DNA of 64,000 nt from Sphaerisporangium album (GTDB lineage Bacteria; Actinomycetota; Actinomycetes; Streptosporangiales; Streptosporangiaceae): the NCBI RefSeq assembly GCF_003323745.1, contig NZ_QOIL01000012.1, positions 186,001 to 250,000 of the forward strand, written 5' to 3'. The position numbers and the translations under genes are program-made. The notes under the pieces were generated by a model. The model did not search any database. It saw only the letters and a program-made list of their open reading frames with translations, and was not told the origin of the DNA. Of this stretch, positions 34,485 through 43,166 are shown piece after piece. Within the stretch, counting starts at the first letter, position 1. Each line of letters opens with the position of its first letter.

Positions 34485-35884
34485 CACATGTTGATCATGT
34501 GGCCGGCGAGGCCGTGGACGGCCTCCTTGACCGCCTCTCCCAGCGTGGGGTGGGCGTGGACGTTGCGCGCCACCTCGTTGACGGTGAGGTCCCACTGCTG
34601 GGCCAGGGTCAGCTCGGGCAGCAGCTCGGTGACCTCGGGCCCGATGAGGTGGGCGCCGAGCAGTTCGCCGTACTGCGCGTCGCTGAGGATCTTGACGAAG
34701 CCGTTGGCGTCGCCCAGGCCGTGCGCCTTGGCGTTGGCCGTGAAGGGGAACTTCGCGACCTTGACGTCGAAGCCCTTCTCCCGCGCCTGGGCCTCGGTGT
34801 AGCCGAAGCTCGCGATCTGCGGCTGGCAGTACGTCGCCCGGGGGATCATCACGTACTCGAGCTCCATGGTCTCGGCGCCCCCGATCGTCTCGGCGGCGAT
34901 GATGCCCATGGCCTCGGCCGCGTGCGCCAGCATGAGCTTGGCGGTGACGTCGCCGATGGCGAAGATGTGCGGCACGCTCGTGCGGCACAGGCCGTCCACG
35001 TCGATGGCGCCGCGGTCGGTCAGGCGCACGCCGGTCTTCTCCAGGCCGTAGCCGTCGACGCGCGGCTGGAAGCCGATGGCCTGCAGCACCTTGTCGGCCT
35101 CCAGCGTCTGCCGCTGGTCGCCGCGGGACACCGTCACGCGGACCTTGTCGCCGGACTCGTCGATGCCCTCCACCCGGGTCGAGGTCATGACCTCGATGCC
35201 GAGCCGCTTGTAACGCTTGGCCAGCTCGGCCGAGACCTCCGCGTCCTCCAGGGGGACGAGGCGGTCGAGGAACTCCACGATCGTCACCTTCACGCCGTAG
35301 GCGCTCAGGACGTAGGCGAACTCCACGCCGATGGCGCCCGCGCCCGCGATGATGATGCTCTCGGGGAGCGCGTCGGTGAGGATCTGCTCCTCGTACGTCA
35401 CGACCCGGTCGCTGAGGGAGGTGCCCGGCAGGAGCTTGGTGGTGGCCCCCGTCGCGATGATGCAGTTGTCGAAGGTCACCGTCTCGGTGCCGCCGCCGTT
35501 CACGGCCACCTGGAGGGTGTTCGGGTCGGTGAACGTGCCCCGGCCGTCGTACTCCGTGATGCCGTTCTTCTTCATGAGGTAGTGGACGCCCTTGACCCGG
35601 CCGTCGGCGACCTTGCGGCTGCGCTTGAACGCCTCGGCGTAGTCGAAGGTCACCTGGCCGTCCACACGGATGCCGAACGTCCTGGCCTCGTGGGTGAACA
35701 GGTGGGCCAGTTCGGCGTTGCGCAGCAGCGCCTTGGAGGGGATGCACCCCACGTTGAGGCACACGCCGCCCCAGTAGCGTTCCTCTACTATCGCCGTGCT
35801 GAGCCCGAGCTGTGCGGCCCGGATCGCGGCGACGTACCCGCCCGGACCGGCCCCGACGACAACGACGTCATAATGAGCAGTCAT
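34484..35884 (-). CDS. lpd: dihydrolipoyl dehydrogenase
   Basis: The FAD flavoprotein (E3) that reoxidises lipoamide in 2-oxoacid dehydrogenase complexes, 466 residues. It has the FAD-binding [20 protein letters not shown], the redox disulfide [16 protein letters not shown], the NAD-binding [13 protein letters not shown], the second FAD contact [17 protein letters not shown] and the C-terminal dimer His-Glu pair in [14 protein letters not shown]. Either ATG 35884 (MTAHYDV) or ATG 35896 starts it. No E1 or E2 genes adjoin it, so it is probably the shared E3. Confidence 0.95.
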   Translation of the reverse strand: MTAHYDVVVVGAGPGGYVAAIRAAQLGLSTAIVEERYWGGVCLNVGCIPSKALLRNAELAHLFTHEARTFGIRVDGQVTFDYAEAFKRSRKVADGRVKGVHYLMKKNGITEYDGRGTFTDPNTLQVAVNGGGTETVTFDNCIIATGATTKLLPGTSLSDRVVTYEEQILTDALPESIIIAGAGAIGVEFAYVLSAYGVKVTIVEFLDRLVPLEDAEVSAELAKRYKRLGIEVMTSTRVEGIDESGDKVRVTVSRGDQRQTLEADKVLQAIGFQPRVDGYGLEKTGVRLTDRGAIDVDGLCRTSVPHIFAIGDVTAKLMLAHAAEAMGIIAAETIGGAETMELEYVMIPRATYCQPQIASFGYTEAQAREKGFDVKVAKFPFTANAKAHGLGDANGFVKILSDAQYGELLGAHLIGPEVTELLPELTLAQQWDLTVNEVARNVHAHPTLGEAVKEAVHGLAGHMINM

Positions 35885-36489
35885 GCTCCGGACCATATGG
35901 CTTCCGGACGGGTGCCGCCCAACCGGGGTGCGCGGCGCCCCCGGCCGTCCACCGGCCCGCCGCGGGCGGAACCTGTCGGGCGAAGCACCCGTTCAGTACG
36001 CAACGGACACAGCCCCCGAAAAACGGCTTAATCTCCATTAAAGCCCGGCTTTGACATCAGATCCCGGCTTTCCCCCTTCTCTCTCTTTCTTCCTCAAATG
36101 CTGCGGAACCCCGACGCGTCGAGCAGTTGGCCCGTTGCGCGCATATGCCCCCGATCCCCGCGAGACCGCACCGCGCCTTTCGCCACCTGCCTCCGGAAAG
36201 GCCTGTGGCGTCGGCCTTTTCGCCGGGGCGTACGCGCGCCGCGCCTCGTTACCAGGTACATCGGCGTACGGGACGATCAAGACGATCATGTCGGCGGAAG
36301 TCGGGAAATTTCGAACCGAAGGCCACAACAAGAGCTTAAGCACATAGCAAAAGTAGTAGTTATTCGTTTGTCGCTCGTCTCGCCCGGAAAAAAGACAACT
36401 GTGAAGACCTACGCAGTCATCACAGCATTCACGGCTATCTGCGTGGATGCCATCGCAAGGGAACCGATGTCGTCCCAGGGGGATACGCA
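35885..36489. promoter_or_regulatory. 605-bp low-GC divergent region upstream of lpd and a secreted protein
   Basis: No convincing gene. From about 36030 to 36480 the GC content is clearly lower than in the flanks, typical of regulatory DNA. At 36025-36045 there is an inverted repeat GGCTTAAT-CTCC-ATTAAAGCC with a one-base bulge. Long open frames here translate to motif-free, mixed sequence and lack ribosome-binding sites. A long 5' leader for the downstream secreted protein is possible. Confidence 0.45.
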
Positions 36490-36900
36490 ATGCCCAAGCT
36501 CAAGAGATTCGTGAGCACGCTCACGATCGGCGCCGCACTCACCACCGGCATGGTCGGCCTGGGCGCCGTGGCCACGACCACCGGCGCCGACGCGGCGACC
36601 GTCATGAGCCTGCCCAGCGGAGGCGACTACAGGGACTACGCACGCAACCGCAACCGCGCCTACAACCGCAACTGGAGCCCGAGCCGGGCCTGGGCCCGCA
36701 ACTGGAACCGCTCGCTGGCCCGCAGCTGGGCGCGGAACTGGGCCCGCCACTTCAACCGCAGCCACAGCCGCAGCCACAACACCAACCGTCAGGCCCAGAC
36801 CGTCAACATCCGGCTCATCTTCCCCAACTCCATGGGGGGACCGGTGACGGCCACGTCCAACTCCGATTCCCTCTCCCGCACCCGCACGCCGAAGGCCTGA
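36490..36900 (+). CDS. secreted Arg/Asn/Trp-rich low-complexity protein
   Basis: A 136-residue protein I do not recognise. A clear signal peptide (MPKLKRFVSTLTIGAALTTG, cleavage near ADAA, residue 36) precedes a strongly basic region (51-100) built from repeated R-N-W, R-A-W and R-S-W units: NRNWSPSRAWARNWNRSLAR and onward, with Trp at 62, 68, 72, 80 and 84, then Arg/Ser/His/Asn repeats. The C-terminal third (TVNIRLIFPNSMGGPVTATS) looks like ordinary beta-strand sequence. GGGGGA lies 7 bases upstream of the ATG. The charge and regular Trp spacing would suit binding to membranes, wall polymers or nucleic acid. Confidence 0.75.
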   Translation: MPKLKRFVSTLTIGAALTTGMVGLGAVATTTGADAATVMSLPSGGDYRDYARNRNRAYNRNWSPSRAWARNWNRSLARSWARNWARHFNRSHSRSHNTNRQAQTVNIRLIFPNSMGGPVTATSNSDSLSRTRTPKA

Positions 36901-37058
36901 GCACGGCCACCCTGTTCCCGCGCCGCCATGTCCGCCTCGTCCGTGTGGGCGGCGCCCGGCATGGCGACGCGGGGAACACGGGCACCGGCCCTCGTCACGG
37001 GCGGTTTCCGCTGGATTGCCGAGCCGGGTTTGTCGGTGGCCTCTGGCAAGCTCGGGGC

Positions 37059-37604
37059 ATGGCCGAGATTCCCGCCGAGAACTACTCCCCGTCCTGGGGT
37101 GGCGATCTTCGTACCCCACTGCCGCTCACCGGCGACGAGCGCGAGACCCTGACCAGTTCTCTCGACTGGCACCGCCGCACGTTCGAGCTCAAGTGCGCCG
37201 GCGTCCCGGCCGAACGCCTGTCCGAGAAGGCCGTCCCGCCGTCCGGGCTGAGCCTGCACGGCCTCCTCCGCCACCTCACGGGCGTCGAGCGCTGGTGGTT
37301 CCGCATCCAGTTCGCCGGCGAGGAGGTCCCGCTTCTCTACTACTCCGACGACGACCCGAACCAGGACTTCGACTCCCTGGACGGCGATCCCGCCGAGGCG
37401 TTCGAGCTCTGGCGGGCGGAGTGCCGACGCTCCCGCGAGATCGTGGCCGCGGCGCCCTCCCTCGACGCGACCGGTGTGCGCAAGTCCACCGGCGAGCCGA
37501 TCTCGCTGCGCCGCATCCTGGTGAACATGCTCGCCGAGTACGCCCGTCACAACGGCCACGCCGACCTGCTGCGCGAACGCATCGACGGCGCCACCGGTTA
37601 CTGA
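37059..37604 (+). CDS. DinB/DUF664-family protein
   Basis: A 181-residue four-helix-bundle protein of the DinB superfamily (DUF664 branch). Visible features are LDWHRRTFELKCAGVPAERL, the metal-site His candidates in LSLHGLLRHLTGVERWWFR, and the C-terminal NMLAEYARHNGHADLLRERI with its conserved His residues. Some relatives are thiol-dependent S-transferases (mycothiol or bacillithiol), and actinomycetes make mycothiol, but the reaction here is unknown. The ATG at 37059 is the first consistent with the family; the open frame upstream overlaps the previous gene. Confidence 0.88.
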   Translation: MAEIPAENYSPSWGGDLRTPLPLTGDERETLTSSLDWHRRTFELKCAGVPAERLSEKAVPPSGLSLHGLLRHLTGVERWWFRIQFAGEEVPLLYYSDDDPNQDFDSLDGDPAEAFELWRAECRRSREIVAAAPSLDATGVRKSTGEPISLRRILVNMLAEYARHNGHADLLRERIDGATGY

Positions 37605-37636
37605 CCCCCTATACGGCATGAGCAAGGAGGCTCGCG

Positions 37637-37987
37637 ATGAGCAGCAAAGAAGTAGACGAGTTCGTGAAGACCAAGGTGCTCCCCCAGCACCAGGGCATCG
37701 TGGAAAAGCTGCGCTCCCTCATGAAGGAGAACGCGCCGTCCTCCGAGGAGATCATCAGCCGCGGCTCCCCGGCGTGGAAGGCCAACGGCAACCTGGCGAT
37801 CATCAGCACCAGCAAGACGCACATCACGTTCGCGTTCATGCGCGGCGCCGAGTTCAAGGACACCCACGGCCTGCTCGACGGCATCGGGAAGACCACCCGG
37901 CACGTCAAGATCAAGACTTTGGAGTCGCTGAACGAGGCCGCCCTGCGCGACTACATCAAGCAGGCCGTGAAGCTCGACGAAGAGTAG
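37637..37987 (+). CDS. DUF1801 domain protein
   Basis: A 116-residue YdhG-like fold. Conserved parts are LRSLMKENAPSSEEIISRGS, PAWKANGNLAIIS and the C-terminal TRHVKIKTLESLNEAALRDY. AAGGAGG lies 7 bases before the ATG. It follows the DinB-like gene by 32 bp in the same direction, so they may be one operon. The family's biochemical role is not established. Confidence 0.88.
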   Translation: MSSKEVDEFVKTKVLPQHQGIVEKLRSLMKENAPSSEEIISRGSPAWKANGNLAIISTSKTHITFAFMRGAEFKDTHGLLDGIGKTTRHVKIKTLESLNEAALRDYIKQAVKLDEE

Positions 37988-38003
37988 GACGCGTGGTCCC
38001 CGC

Positions 38004-38035
38004 GCCCGCCGGGCCGGACACGGCGGGCTTCTCTC
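38004..38035. terminator. terminator between convergent DUF1801 and sigma factor genes
   Basis: GCCCGCCG (38004-38011) pairs perfectly with CGGCGGGC (38021-38028), followed on the plus strand by TTCTCTCT. It lies 16 bp past the DUF1801 stop and close to the sigma factor stop, so it may act on both strands. Confidence 0.75.
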
Positions 38036-38043
38036 TGGGGACG

Positions 38044-39045
38044 TCAGGCCTCCGGGTAGACCGGCGGAAGGCCGAACCTCGGGAACAAGGTGTGGTCGAA
38101 GGTCGTGATCTCTGCCACGAGCCCGTCCTCGACGCGCAACACGTCGATCTTGAACGCTCTGAACTCCGTCTCGCCGTGCGGCCGCAGGTAGCTCGCGGCC
38201 GCCGGCATCCGGTTCGCCCGGGTGGGCAGCAGGCGCCAGTGGCCGGGCCCGGCGAGTCCCTCCTGGAGCAACGGCGCCACCATCGCCACCCCCTGGTACA
38301 GCATGGGCAGCGGCGGCATGGTGATCCTTATGTCCTCGCGCATCATCGCGATGGCCGACTCGGCGTCCGCGCGCTCGTGCGCGTCGATCAGGCGCCGCAG
38401 CAGCACCCGCTCGGTCTCGCTGGGCTCCGCGACGGGCCGCACTGGGCGGTTCTGCTTCACCGTCGCGCGGGCCCGCTGTAGCGCGCTGTTGGCCGAGGCC
38501 ACCGTCAGTTCCAGCGCCTCGGCCGTGTCGGCGGCCGACCATTCGAGCACGTCCCGCAGGATCAGCACCGCCCGCTGCTTCGGCGGAAGCAACTGGATCA
38601 CCGCGAGGAAGGCGAGCTCGATGGTCTCCCTGGTGACGATGGTCGCCTCGGGCTCGTCCCCGTCCGAGGCGATCTGGTCGAGCAGCCGGTCCGGGTACGG
38701 CTGCAGCCAGGGGATGTCCGCGAACGACGTGATCGACCGCACCCGGTGCCGGGAGTGGTCGATGCACGCGTTCGTCGCGATCTTGTAAAGCCAGGCCCGG
38801 AACAGCGGCCCGCCGTGGAAGCCGTCGCGCCGCCGCCACGCCCGCAGGAACGTCTCCTGGACCAGGTCCTCGGCCTCCTCGAAGGAGCCCAGCATGCGGT
38901 AGCAGTGGACGTGCAGCTCCCGGCGGTGCCGCTCGACGAGGGCGGCGAACGCCGACTCGTCGCCCGCCAGCGCGGCGGCGACCACGGCGTCTCCCTCGGC
39001 GTCCCTCACGGTCTCGGTCCCGCCGTCGTCAGGAGCCCATCGCAC
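38044..39045 (-). CDS. ECF sigma factor with SnoaL-like C-terminal domain
   Basis: A sigma-70 family regulator of about 333 residues. Region 2 shows LVERHRRELHVHCYRMLGSF and EEAEDLVQETFLRAWRRRDGF; region 4 shows QLLPPKQRAVLILRDVLEWS followed by the helix-turn-helix AADTAEALELTVASANSALQ. About 130 residues follow region 4 and resemble the SnoaL-like extension of SigG/SigX5-type factors, which replaces a separate anti-sigma. GTG 39045 has GGG 7 bases upstream; a TTG at 39051 is in frame. It is the second gene of an operon, starting 9 bp after the upstream SDR-like gene. Confidence 0.92.
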   Translation of the reverse strand: MRWAPDDGGTETVRDAEGDAVVAAALAGDESAFAALVERHRRELHVHCYRMLGSFEEAEDLVQETFLRAWRRRDGFHGGPLFRAWLYKIATNACIDHSRHRVRSITSFADIPWLQPYPDRLLDQIASDGDEPEATIVTRETIELAFLAVIQLLPPKQRAVLILRDVLEWSAADTAEALELTVASANSALQRARATVKQNRPVRPVAEPSETERVLLRRLIDAHERADAESAIAMMREDIRITMPPLPMLYQGVAMVAPLLQEGLAGPGHWRLLPTRANRMPAAASYLRPHGETEFRAFKIDVLRVEDGLVAEITTFDHTLFPRFGLPPVYPEA

Positions 39046-39054
39046 GGTCAAACC

Positions 39055-39846
39055 CTAGCCCGCGATGAGGCCGCAGGTCACGTTGACGATCGTCCCGGTG
39101 ATGCCCGCGGCCCGATCCGACGCCAGGAACGCCGCGGTGTCGGCGACCATGGCGAGCCTCGGGGCCCGCTTCAGCATGGTCATGCTCGCCATCATCTGCT
39201 CGAACGCCGCCGGGTCGAAGTCCGTCATCCCCTCGTTGACCTCGACGACCTTGTCCCGGGTCATGGTCTCGACCACCCCGGCCGTGTGGATGCCGACGAC
39301 GCGCACGCCGCTCGGCCCGACCTCGGCCGCCAGATACCGCAGGAACGTCTCCACCGCCGCGTCCGCCGGGCCGGTGCTGCCCATGCCGGGGGCGGCGCCG
39401 CGCGAGGATCCGCTGGTCACCGTGAGGATGACGCCGGAGCCGCGGGGCGCCATATGACGCGCGGCGGCGCGGGCGGTGTAGAAGTTCGACAGCAGGCCGT
39501 TCGTCACCGCCCGGGTGAGGTCGGATCCGGACATGTCCACCAATGGGATGCCCTGGACGTCCCCGCGCGTGATGAGGTTGAACGACACGTCGATGCCGCC
39601 CGCCGCGGAAACCACGGCCTGGGCGTGCTCGTCGACCGCCCGCTCGTCGAGCGCGTCCACCTCGGCCACGTCGGCCACGCCACCGGCGGCCCTGACGTCC
39701 TCGGCGACCGCTTCGAGGGTCTTGAGGGTACGCCCGGCGAGGAAGACCCGGGCCCCCTCCTGGGCGAAGGTCCGCGCCACGCCACGGCCGATGCCGCCGC
39801 CGGCGCCGTAGATGATGACGTTCTTGTCCTGAAGAAGTTGTGTCAT
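39055..39846 (-). CDS. SDR-fold protein lacking the catalytic Tyr-Lys pair
   Basis: A 263-residue Rossmann-fold protein. The cofactor loop is VIIYGAGGGIGRGVARTFAQ, followed by VFLAGRTLKTLEAVAEDVRA and a late NVTCGLIAG. Where short-chain dehydrogenases have YxxxK, this protein reads GSTGPADAAVETFLRYLAAE: the Tyr position is Thr and the Lys position is Asp, and the Ser region is VTSGSSRG. It may therefore bind NAD(P)H without classical catalysis. The codons were read directly and are unambiguous. It is the first gene of an operon with the ECF sigma factor, which suggests a redox- or ligand-sensing partner, by inference only. Confidence 0.85.
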   Translation of the reverse strand: MTQLLQDKNVIIYGAGGGIGRGVARTFAQEGARVFLAGRTLKTLEAVAEDVRAAGGVADVAEVDALDERAVDEHAQAVVSAAGGIDVSFNLITRGDVQGIPLVDMSGSDLTRAVTNGLLSNFYTARAAARHMAPRGSGVILTVTSGSSRGAAPGMGSTGPADAAVETFLRYLAAEVGPSGVRVVGIHTAGVVETMTRDKVVEVNEGMTDFDPAAFEQMMASMTMLKRAPRLAMVADTAAFLASDRAAGITGTIVNVTCGLIAG

Positions 39847-40190
39847 GCCCCCTGTAACGACGGCATCCCACCGAACTCATCGGTCCGGCGAAAAAATCTC
39901 GAAAATCTTGAAACCGCCACGACCACTGCCCTCACCTGCGCGGAAGCCGGCAACCGCCCCCTTCCGGAGCGACCTCGCGGGTGGAGATCGCGGTCGCGGT
40001 GTCCCGGCTGCCGTCCGGTCAGCCTGAACCGGACACACCGGTTCACGGGGCGCGCTGAACGACGCGGAGCGCGGACGACCGCAGGCCCCTTGCAAGCCGT
40101 CCGGGGCGCAGGTACCTCTTAAGCACCCTTTTTCGGCTTCAGCACCCTTTCAGCGTCGTTCGGCGCCCGACCAGAGAGCAGGAACCCACG
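39847..40190. promoter_or_regulatory. divergent region between the SDR-sigma operon and the zinc dehydrogenase
   Basis: No gene is visible in this 344-bp stretch. The part next to the SDR gene (39885-39925) is A/T-rich (GAAAAAATCTCGAAAATC) and is the likely promoter area. No clear operator palindrome was found. Confidence 0.4.
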
Positions 40191-41294
40191 GTGATCTCCG
40201 CAGTCGTCATGACCGGGCCAGGTGCGCCGCTGGAGGTGCGCGCGTTCGAGCGGCCCGAACCTGAGCCCGGCGCGGTGCTGCTGGAGACGCTGGGCAGCGA
40301 GGTGTGCGGCACCGACGCTCACCTGTGGAAAGGGCAGCTCGCGGGCGTCCCGTACCCGATCATCCCCGGGCACGTCAGCGTGGGCCGGATCGCCGCGCTC
40401 GGCCCCGCGACGGCGTCGGGCGTCCCGAAGGACGTGTCCGGGGCACCGCTCGAAGTCGGCCAGGTGGTGACGTTCCTGGACGTGTACGGCACGTGCGGTC
40501 GGTGCTGGTACTGCACCGTCGGCCACGCGACCACCCGGTGCCCGTCGCGCAAGGTGTACGGGATCACCCTGTCCGCCGACGAAGGGCTGCTCGGCGGCTG
40601 GGCGGAGTACATCTACCTGCGTCCGGGCGTCCACGTGATCCCCCTGCCCGCCGAGCTCGACTGGCGAGCGTTCCTGGCGGCGGGCTGCGGCATGCCGACC
40701 GCGCTGCACGCCGTGACGCTCGGCGAGATCGCCTTCGGCGACACGGTCGTCGTCCAGGGCGCGGGACCGGTCGGCCTGTCCGCCGCCGTCCTCGCCCAGC
40801 TCCGCGGAGCCGGGTCGGTGATCGTCGTCGGCGGGCCGGAGGTCAGGCTGGACGCGGCGACCCGGTTCGGCGCCGACGCGGTCCTGGACATCGCCACGAC
40901 GACCCCCGAGGAGCGGCTGGCGGCCGTCCGGGAAGCGACCGGCGGACGCGGCGCCGACGTCACGATCGAGGCGACCGGCGTGCCAGCGGCGGTCCCCGAG
41001 GGCATGCGGCTGACGCGGGACGCCGGGCGGTACGTGGTCGTCGGGCAGTACACCGACGCCGGGACCGCGACGTTCAACCCCCACCTGGACCTGAACCAGA
41101 AGCACCTGGAGGTCCGCGGGTGCTGGGGCAGCGACGTGGGCCATGTGTACCGGTCGGTGCGGGTGATGGCGCGCTACGCCCGGCAGTTCTCGTGGACCGA
41201 CCTCATCAGCGGGGAGTACGCGCTCGCCGAGGCGCAGAAGGCGCTGGAGGACGTCGCCGCGCAGCGCGTGGTGAAGGCGCTCGTCGTCCCGTGA
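40191..41294 (+). CDS. zinc-binding medium-chain alcohol dehydrogenase family protein
   Basis: A 367-residue MDR enzyme, NAD(P)-dependent. The catalytic zinc Cys lies in GSEVCGTDAHLW and the next ligand in PIIPGHVSVGRI (GHV in place of the usual GHE). The structural zinc lobe has four cysteines in GTCGRCWYCTVGHATTRC. The Rossmann motif is VVVQGAGPVGLSAAVLAQLR. The GTG start is preceded by GAGCAGGAA. Threonine- or sorbitol-dehydrogenase-like substrates are plausible but undetermined. It stands alone, divergent from the SDR-sigma operon. Confidence 0.92.
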   Translation: MISAVVMTGPGAPLEVRAFERPEPEPGAVLLETLGSEVCGTDAHLWKGQLAGVPYPIIPGHVSVGRIAALGPATASGVPKDVSGAPLEVGQVVTFLDVYGTCGRCWYCTVGHATTRCPSRKVYGITLSADEGLLGGWAEYIYLRPGVHVIPLPAELDWRAFLAAGCGMPTALHAVTLGEIAFGDTVVVQGAGPVGLSAAVLAQLRGAGSVIVVGGPEVRLDAATRFGADAVLDIATTTPEERLAAVREATGGRGADVTIEATGVPAAVPEGMRLTRDAGRYVVVGQYTDAGTATFNPHLDLNQKHLEVRGCWGSDVGHVYRSVRVMARYARQFSWTDLISGEYALAEAQKALEDVAAQRVVKALVVP

Positions 41295-41477
41295 GGTCCC
41301 GCGGGCCCGGCGGTCGGCGGGGCGCGCCACCGAGCATTCACCTTCCCGGTCACGTGCGTACCCGCGCGTCCGCCCCGGCGTTCGTCTCGGGGCGCTGGAC
41401 TTCCGACTTGGTCATTTCCCCCGGAACTCGGATTTATCCGGACACTTCCGGCCTCCGCCGACCCTGAAGGACGTGCC

Positions 41478-43094
41478 ATGAACCACCGCCCAGCCCCCGG
41501 TCGCGGCGCCCGTACACGGCTCGCGCTCAGCGTGGCCGCCGCCCTCGCGGTCGCCGGGCCGCTGACGGTCTCCGGAGTCGCCGCGGCCGACGCGCCCACC
41601 GCGGCCCCGGCCGACCGCGTCACCGCGGACTGGACGACGCGGACCGTCGCGCCCGGCGTCGAGGTGCGCACGGGCACGCTCAGGAACCCCGCCGCCGCGC
41701 CGAGCTGGACCGTCACCGTGCAGGCCCCCGTCAAGGCCCGTTTCACCGGCGCCCAGGTCTGGGCCGCCGTCGGCACGGAGGCGTGGGCCACCGAGACCGC
41801 GGACCGCCTGCGCGCCACCGGATTCGAGCCGGTCGTGACCCAGGTGCCGTGGCCGGACTACTCCGACACGCCGCGCGGCCCGATGGGCGTGCGGGTCCGC
41901 GTCGGCACGTACCCGAACCAGGCGGCCGCGAGCGCCGCGGCCTCCCGGGTGACCGCGGCCGGGTTCCGCACCGCCGTCGAGTGGACCGGCTACGACGCCG
42001 ACCAGCCCGCCGACGTCGAGAACATCAACATCGCGGTGATCGACCCGCACCGGTTCCGCGGCTCGGTGATGGCCACCCACGACGGCAACGTCGCCCAGCG
42101 CGAGACGACGTCGTCGGTGGCCGCCAAGCTGGGCTCGCTGGTGGGCGTCAACGGCGGCTTCTTCCTCACCTCCGACGCCGACGGCGTCCAGGGCACCCCG
42201 GCGGGCGTCAGCGCCCACGACGGCGAGCTGGCCTCGATGGCGGCGGGCTCCCGCGCGGCGCTGATCCTGGAGGACGGCGGCCGCCGCGGCCGTATCGCCG
42301 ACCTGACCACCACCGTCACCGCCCGCGCCGGCCGCTCCTCCTACGCCGTCCAGGGGATCAACCGGACGCCGGGGCTGGTGCGGAACTGCGGCCGTCCCGG
42401 CGCGCTCCCCACCGCCGAGCCGCGCCAGGACCTCACCTGCACCCTCGCCGACGACCTGGTCAAGTTCACCGGCGAGTACGTCCACGCCCTGCCGTCCGGC
42501 GCGGGTACCCAGGTGGTGCTGGACGCCAAGGGCCGCGTCGAGTCGGCCGGCGACCGGGGCGGCGCCGTCCCGCCCGGCCGCACCGTGCTGCAGGGCACCG
42601 GCACTGCGGCCGGCTGGCTCACCGCCCACGCCGTCGTGGGTGAGCGGGTGTCCGTGACGGAGGAGGTCCGGGACGGCGACGGCCGCCGGGTCAGGCTCGG
42701 CCGCGGCGACAGCATCGTCAGCGCCGCGCCCACGCTGGTGGAGGACGGGCGGATCCGCATCGACGCCTCCACCGAGGGCACCGTCGACCCGCTGGACCTG
42801 TCCTTCGGATACGCGTGGGCGAACAACCGCCAGCCCCGGACGATGGCCGGCATCGACCGCCAGGACCGGCTGCTGCTGGTGACCGTGGACGGCCGGCTCA
42901 GCGGCGGCAGCGAGGGCTTCACGCTCGCCGAGGGCGCGGCCTTCATGCGGTCGCTCGGCGCGGTGCAGGCGCTGAACCTCGACGGCGGCGGCTCCTCGGC
43001 CATGGTCGTCGGCGGCGCGCTCGTCAACCGTCCGTCCGACGCGGCGGGCGAGCGTCCCGTGGGGGACACGATCCAGGTGCTTCCCCGCGGCTGA
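41478..43094 (+). CDS. secreted phosphodiester glycosidase (NAGPA)-domain protein
   Basis: A 538-residue exported protein. A signal peptide (about 1-37, ending GVAAADA) is followed by an SPOR-like region of two half-repeats (about 85-175, VWAAVGTEAWATETADRLRA and VRVGTYPNQAAASAAASRVT) and a C-terminal NAGPA domain. Its family motifs are LVGVNGGFFLTSDADG, RTMAGIDRQDRLLLVTVDG and QALNLDGGGSSAMVVGGALV. The eukaryotic member uncovers mannose-6-phosphate; bacterial members probably act on phosphodiester-linked sugars such as wall teichoic acids. The SPOR-like part may dock it on peptidoglycan. AAGGA precedes the ATG. Confidence 0.92.
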   Translation: MNHRPAPGRGARTRLALSVAAALAVAGPLTVSGVAAADAPTAAPADRVTADWTTRTVAPGVEVRTGTLRNPAAAPSWTVTVQAPVKARFTGAQVWAAVGTEAWATETADRLRATGFEPVVTQVPWPDYSDTPRGPMGVRVRVGTYPNQAAASAAASRVTAAGFRTAVEWTGYDADQPADVENINIAVIDPHRFRGSVMATHDGNVAQRETTSSVAAKLGSLVGVNGGFFLTSDADGVQGTPAGVSAHDGELASMAAGSRAALILEDGGRRGRIADLTTTVTARAGRSSYAVQGINRTPGLVRNCGRPGALPTAEPRQDLTCTLADDLVKFTGEYVHALPSGAGTQVVLDAKGRVESAGDRGGAVPPGRTVLQGTGTAAGWLTAHAVVGERVSVTEEVRDGDGRRVRLGRGDSIVSAAPTLVEDGRIRIDASTEGTVDPLDLSFGYAWANNRQPRTMAGIDRQDRLLLVTVDGRLSGGSEGFTLAEGAAFMRSLGAVQALNLDGGGSSAMVVGGALVNRPSDAAGERPVGDTIQVLPRG

Positions 43095-43166
43095 TCTTCG
43101 ATTGCCGCCGCGCACGGGCGGGAAATGAGATGCCGGCGGTCGCGAGCGATTGCTACCGTCGGCGTC

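Noticed and set aside
36038-36490. A 150-codon minus-strand frame in the low-GC leader
   Set aside because: Its translation has mixed composition unlike the genome's proteins, no start signal, and covers the probable regulatory DNA of the next gene.
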